Origin: Reyranella sp.
GTDB taxonomy: Bacteria; Pseudomonadota; Alphaproteobacteria; Reyranellales; Reyranellaceae
Assembly: GCA_021732285.1 (NCBI GenBank)
Contig: JAKFVH010000280.1
Coordinates: 1 to 42,596 of the forward strand
Length of the DNA: 42,596 bases
Direction of reading: 5' to 3'
The notes beneath the pieces are model-generated. The model saw only the letters and a list, made by a program, of their open reading frames with translations. It was not told the DNA's origin and did no database searches. The position numbers were made by a program, and so were the translations under genes. Below are positions 40,829 through 42,596 of this stretch, in pieces (position 1 is the first letter of the stretch; every line of letters begins with the position of its first letter).

Positions 40829-41812
40829 ATGGCCGCTGAAACCATCACCGTCTTCATCGACCCCGACCAGCTGACGGCGCAGAAGACCAACAATTACAGC
40901 CTGTACCTCGCCAAGAAGGTGAACGGCCAGTTCACCGTGATCTGGCAGTCGAAGAACCCCATCGGCACGGTGGACAGTCCTTCCTACGAATACCGAAACG
41001 ACTTCAACATCGCGGTGCCGGGCTACCAGGTCAACTACACCCTGGACCCCATCACCGCCGGCTCGGTCACCTTCACGGCATCCGGGCTCGCGCAGAACAT
41101 CACCCTCAACCAGACGACGACGCTCAGCCAGTTGGGGTTGTTCAGCCCCGCGGTCAACAGCGGCACGGCCGGTGAGATCACCATCGTCAACCAGCTCGCC
41201 GGCAACCCGCATGCGATCCTGCTCGACAACGCGGGCAAGCCGATCTTCGTCAACAAGCTGAGCGGCATGGACGCCGGCTCGTCGACCCTCACGCCGATCG
41301 ACACCTACCAGATCTGGTTCGGCAGCTACCAGAACACGGGAACGATCATCGCCGACAACACCAGCAATGTCGCGACCGTCACCTTCGACGGCGGCACGAC
41401 CAGCAAGACGATCAGCTTCAGGCACGACGGCACCTGGCAGGACGGCTCGCTGGCGCAGGGCGTCGACCTGTCGGCGATGGCCGGCGTCGGGATCGAACCG
41501 GTCTCGATCACGGTCACGGTGATCGCGACCCTCAAGTACGCGATGACGGTGGGTGCATTCGCTTATGTGATGACCAAGCTCATCGGCAAGTTCGACAACA
41601 ACCTGCGACCGAAGATCATCAAGGGTGGAATCGGTGCCTTTCAGCTCGAGATGGGGTTTGACGGGCCCCAGAACCAGGCAATCCTTGCCGCGTTCGGCCC
41701 CGAGAAATTCGATCAAGCGGTCGATCTCGCGCTCAAGGCCGCTCAGCAGGAGAACCCTGACCTGAGGATCGAGACCTGGACGAAGAGCGATACGACGACG
41801 GTGACCTACTGA
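40829..41812 (+). CDS. Unrecognised 327-residue protein, beta-rich
   Basis: Starts at ATG 40829 behind GGAG at 40818-40821. There is no signal peptide. The N-terminal 240 residues are rich in threonine, asparagine and aromatic residues in alternating patterns (SLYLAKKVNGQFTVIWQSKNP; NYTLDPITAGSVTFTASGL; TYQIWFGSYQNTG), suggesting a beta-sandwich. The last 85 residues are helical with a hydrophobic stretch (VTVIATLKYAMTVGAFAYVMTKLIG). I do not recognise the family. The opening resembles a group of secreted fungal and bacterial proteins of unknown function, but I cannot verify this. A strong terminator follows. Confidence 0.7.
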   Translation: MAAETITVFIDPDQLTAQKTNNYSLYLAKKVNGQFTVIWQSKNPIGTVDSPSYEYRNDFNIAVPGYQVNYTLDPITAGSVTFTASGLAQNITLNQTTTLSQLGLFSPAVNSGTAGEITIVNQLAGNPHAILLDNAGKPIFVNKLSGMDAGSSTLTPIDTYQIWFGSYQNTGTIIADNTSNVATVTFDGGTTSKTISFRHDGTWQDGSLAQGVDLSAMAGVGIEPVSITVTVIATLKYAMTVGAFAYVMTKLIGKFDNNLRPKIIKGGIGAFQLEMGFDGPQNQAILAAFGPEKFDQAVDLALKAAQQENPDLRIETWTKSDTTTVTY

Positions 41813-41826
41813 TCGTCCCCGCGCTT

Positions 41827-41860
41827 TCCTCCCCCGCTTGCGGGCGGGGGAGGACTTTTT
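41827..41860 (+). terminator. Rho-independent terminator
   Basis: TCCTCCCCCGC 41827-41837 pairs with GCGGGGGAGGA 41844-41854 (11 perfect pairs, 6-base loop), followed by CTTTTT to 41860. It ends the transcript of the 327-residue protein; the hairpin core matches the CCTCCCCC repeats of 13436-13555. Confidence 0.85.
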
Positions 41861-41871
41861 GAGACATTGAT

Positions 41872-42596
41872 CTAGAAGTCCGCCGACAATGACACCATGA
41901 CCGTGCGCGGCTGGTTCTGCGAAAGATAGCCGCCCGCGGTGATCCAGTAGTTGTTGTTGCCGACGTTGATCACCTGCGCCCGCAGCGCCACCGGCTTGCC
42001 GTCGGGGCGCTCGAACGTGTAGCTGGCGCTGAGGTCGACGCGCGTCCAGGCCGGGGCCGGCTGCAGGTTGGCCGGGTCGAGGTAGGTCGAGCCGGTGTAG
42101 ATGACGCGCCCGCCGACAGCCAGGCCCTTCACGAACGGCGTCTCCCAGTCCAATCCGATATTGGCCTGGAAGGTCGGCACGCCCGCGGCGTACTTGCCGT
42201 TGTTGGTGCCGTTCAGTGTGTTGGTCTGGATCGCTTCCAGGACAGAGAAGCCACCGATTGGCCTGAGGCCGGGCAGGGGCTCGCCGAACATCGTGAACTC
42301 GATGCCGCGATTGCGCTGCTGGCCGTCGACGACCAGGCTGTTGCTGATCGGATTGACGAACGAGCTCGGCCGCGTGATCTGGAAGGCGCTGAGCGTGGCA
42401 CCGAAGTTGCCGAGGTCGAGCTTGGTGCCGGCCTCGAACTGGGTCGATACGAACGGCGGGAAGACCTGGCCGGCATTGGCGAGGCCCGCCCCGGCGATCT
42501 GTCCCTGCTCGAGGGCCTGGATGAAGTTGCCGTAGAACGACACTTGCTTCCACGGCCGCACGATCAGGCTCACCGATGGCGTCACGGCGTTGGAAT
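41872..42596 (-). CDS. TonB-dependent siderophore receptor, C-terminal part (runs off window)
   Basis: About 240 residues of the outer-membrane barrel. The pattern of paired strands is typical: VSFYGNFIQALEQGQ, FVSTQFEAGTKLDLG, GIEFTMFGEPLPGLRPIGGFSVLEA, VGGRVIYTGSTYLDPAN, TRVDLSASYTF, LRAQVINVGNNNYW, and the final strand ending RTVMVSLSADF with the C-terminal phenylalanine required for barrel insertion. The wording LPGLRPIGG and WTRVDLSASYTF recalls FhuE/FpvA-type siderophore receptors. The plug domain and TonB box lie beyond the window, so the ligand cannot be judged. Confidence 0.85.
   Translation of the reverse strand, partial: SNAVTPSVSLIVRPWKQVSFYGNFIQALEQGQIAGAGLANAGQVFPPFVSTQFEAGTKLDLGNFGATLSAFQITRPSSFVNPISNSLVVDGQQRNRGIEFTMFGEPLPGLRPIGGFSVLEAIQTNTLNGTNNGKYAAGVPTFQANIGLDWETPFVKGLAVGGRVIYTGSTYLDPANLQPAPAWTRVDLSASYTFERPDGKPVALRAQVINVGNNNYWITAGGYLSQNQPRTVMVSLSADF

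Noticed and set aside
40664..42553. 629-codon minus-strand open frame
   Set aside because: Antisense of the 327-residue gene and out of frame with the TonB-dependent receptor.

Overview
The window is a high-GC chromosomal segment, roughly two thirds G+C by eye. It reads like an alphaproteobacterium of the Reyranella/Bradyrhizobium type. The reasons are the many short-chain dehydrogenases, a Bug-type (TTT) solute receptor, an IPNS-like and a TauD-like 2-oxoglutarate oxygenase set, a FadJ/FadA pair, many Tat-type signals, and intergenic CTAGAGC...GCTCTAG palindromes. The taxon is inference; no rRNA or tRNA gene is present.

Layout. 1-520: 3' end of an ISAzo13-like transposase abutting the C-terminal remnant of an FAD oxidoreductase. 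517-5200: SGNH hydrolase, an Acg-type nitroreductase plus MarR operon behind a twin palindromic operator, GST, GNAT, and a broken second GNAT. 5273-7241: exported class II aldolase and an FMN hydroxyacid oxidase. 7242-8390: a lower-GC island with a small structured RNA, promoter and terminator, followed by a DUF3800 gene interrupted by an in-frame TAG. 8442-11349: DsbA/HCCA isomerase-like protein, SDR, and a MATE exporter preceded by a ~125-nt multibranched leader RNA that can bury the MATE Shine-Dalgarno. 11342-16900: membrane protein, fadA/fadJ beta-oxidation operon, HD phosphohydrolase. 17016-20110: Bug receptor, alpha/beta hydrolase, SDR, SnoaL-like protein. 20097-20912: a rearrangement joint between a TetR gene and an alpha/beta-hydrolase remnant. 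20952-26827: DUF1761, RibD-like reductase, small monooxygenase-like protein, MBL hydrolase, TauD dioxygenase, ArsR-CDF metal operon, acyl-CoA ligase. 27075-31637: tandem IPNS-like oxygenases, DUF1772, MscS channel. 31847-36802: aldo/keto reductase, persulfide-dioxygenase/rhodanese fusion, methyltransferase, PIN/RHH toxin-antitoxin pair, amidohydrolase. 36936-42596: third IPNS-like oxygenase, small membrane proteins, Hsp70-like YegD protein, tandem LuxR HTH, a 327-aa protein I do not recognise, and a TonB-dependent receptor running off the end.

Most genes look like independent catabolic or detoxification units in one- to three-gene operons. The most unusual content is non-coding: (i) the RNA next to DUF3800; (ii) the MATE leader RNA; (iii) dispersed twin-hairpin palindromes joined by TCATGAYCATGA, whose stems differ between copies but stay paired, including one copy inserted inside another with a possible 3-bp duplication; (iv) a second, CTAGAGC-bounded twin-hairpin family with a 29-nt spacer in both copies. 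No stretch over 300 bases lacks a gene; no CRISPR array or tRNA was seen.
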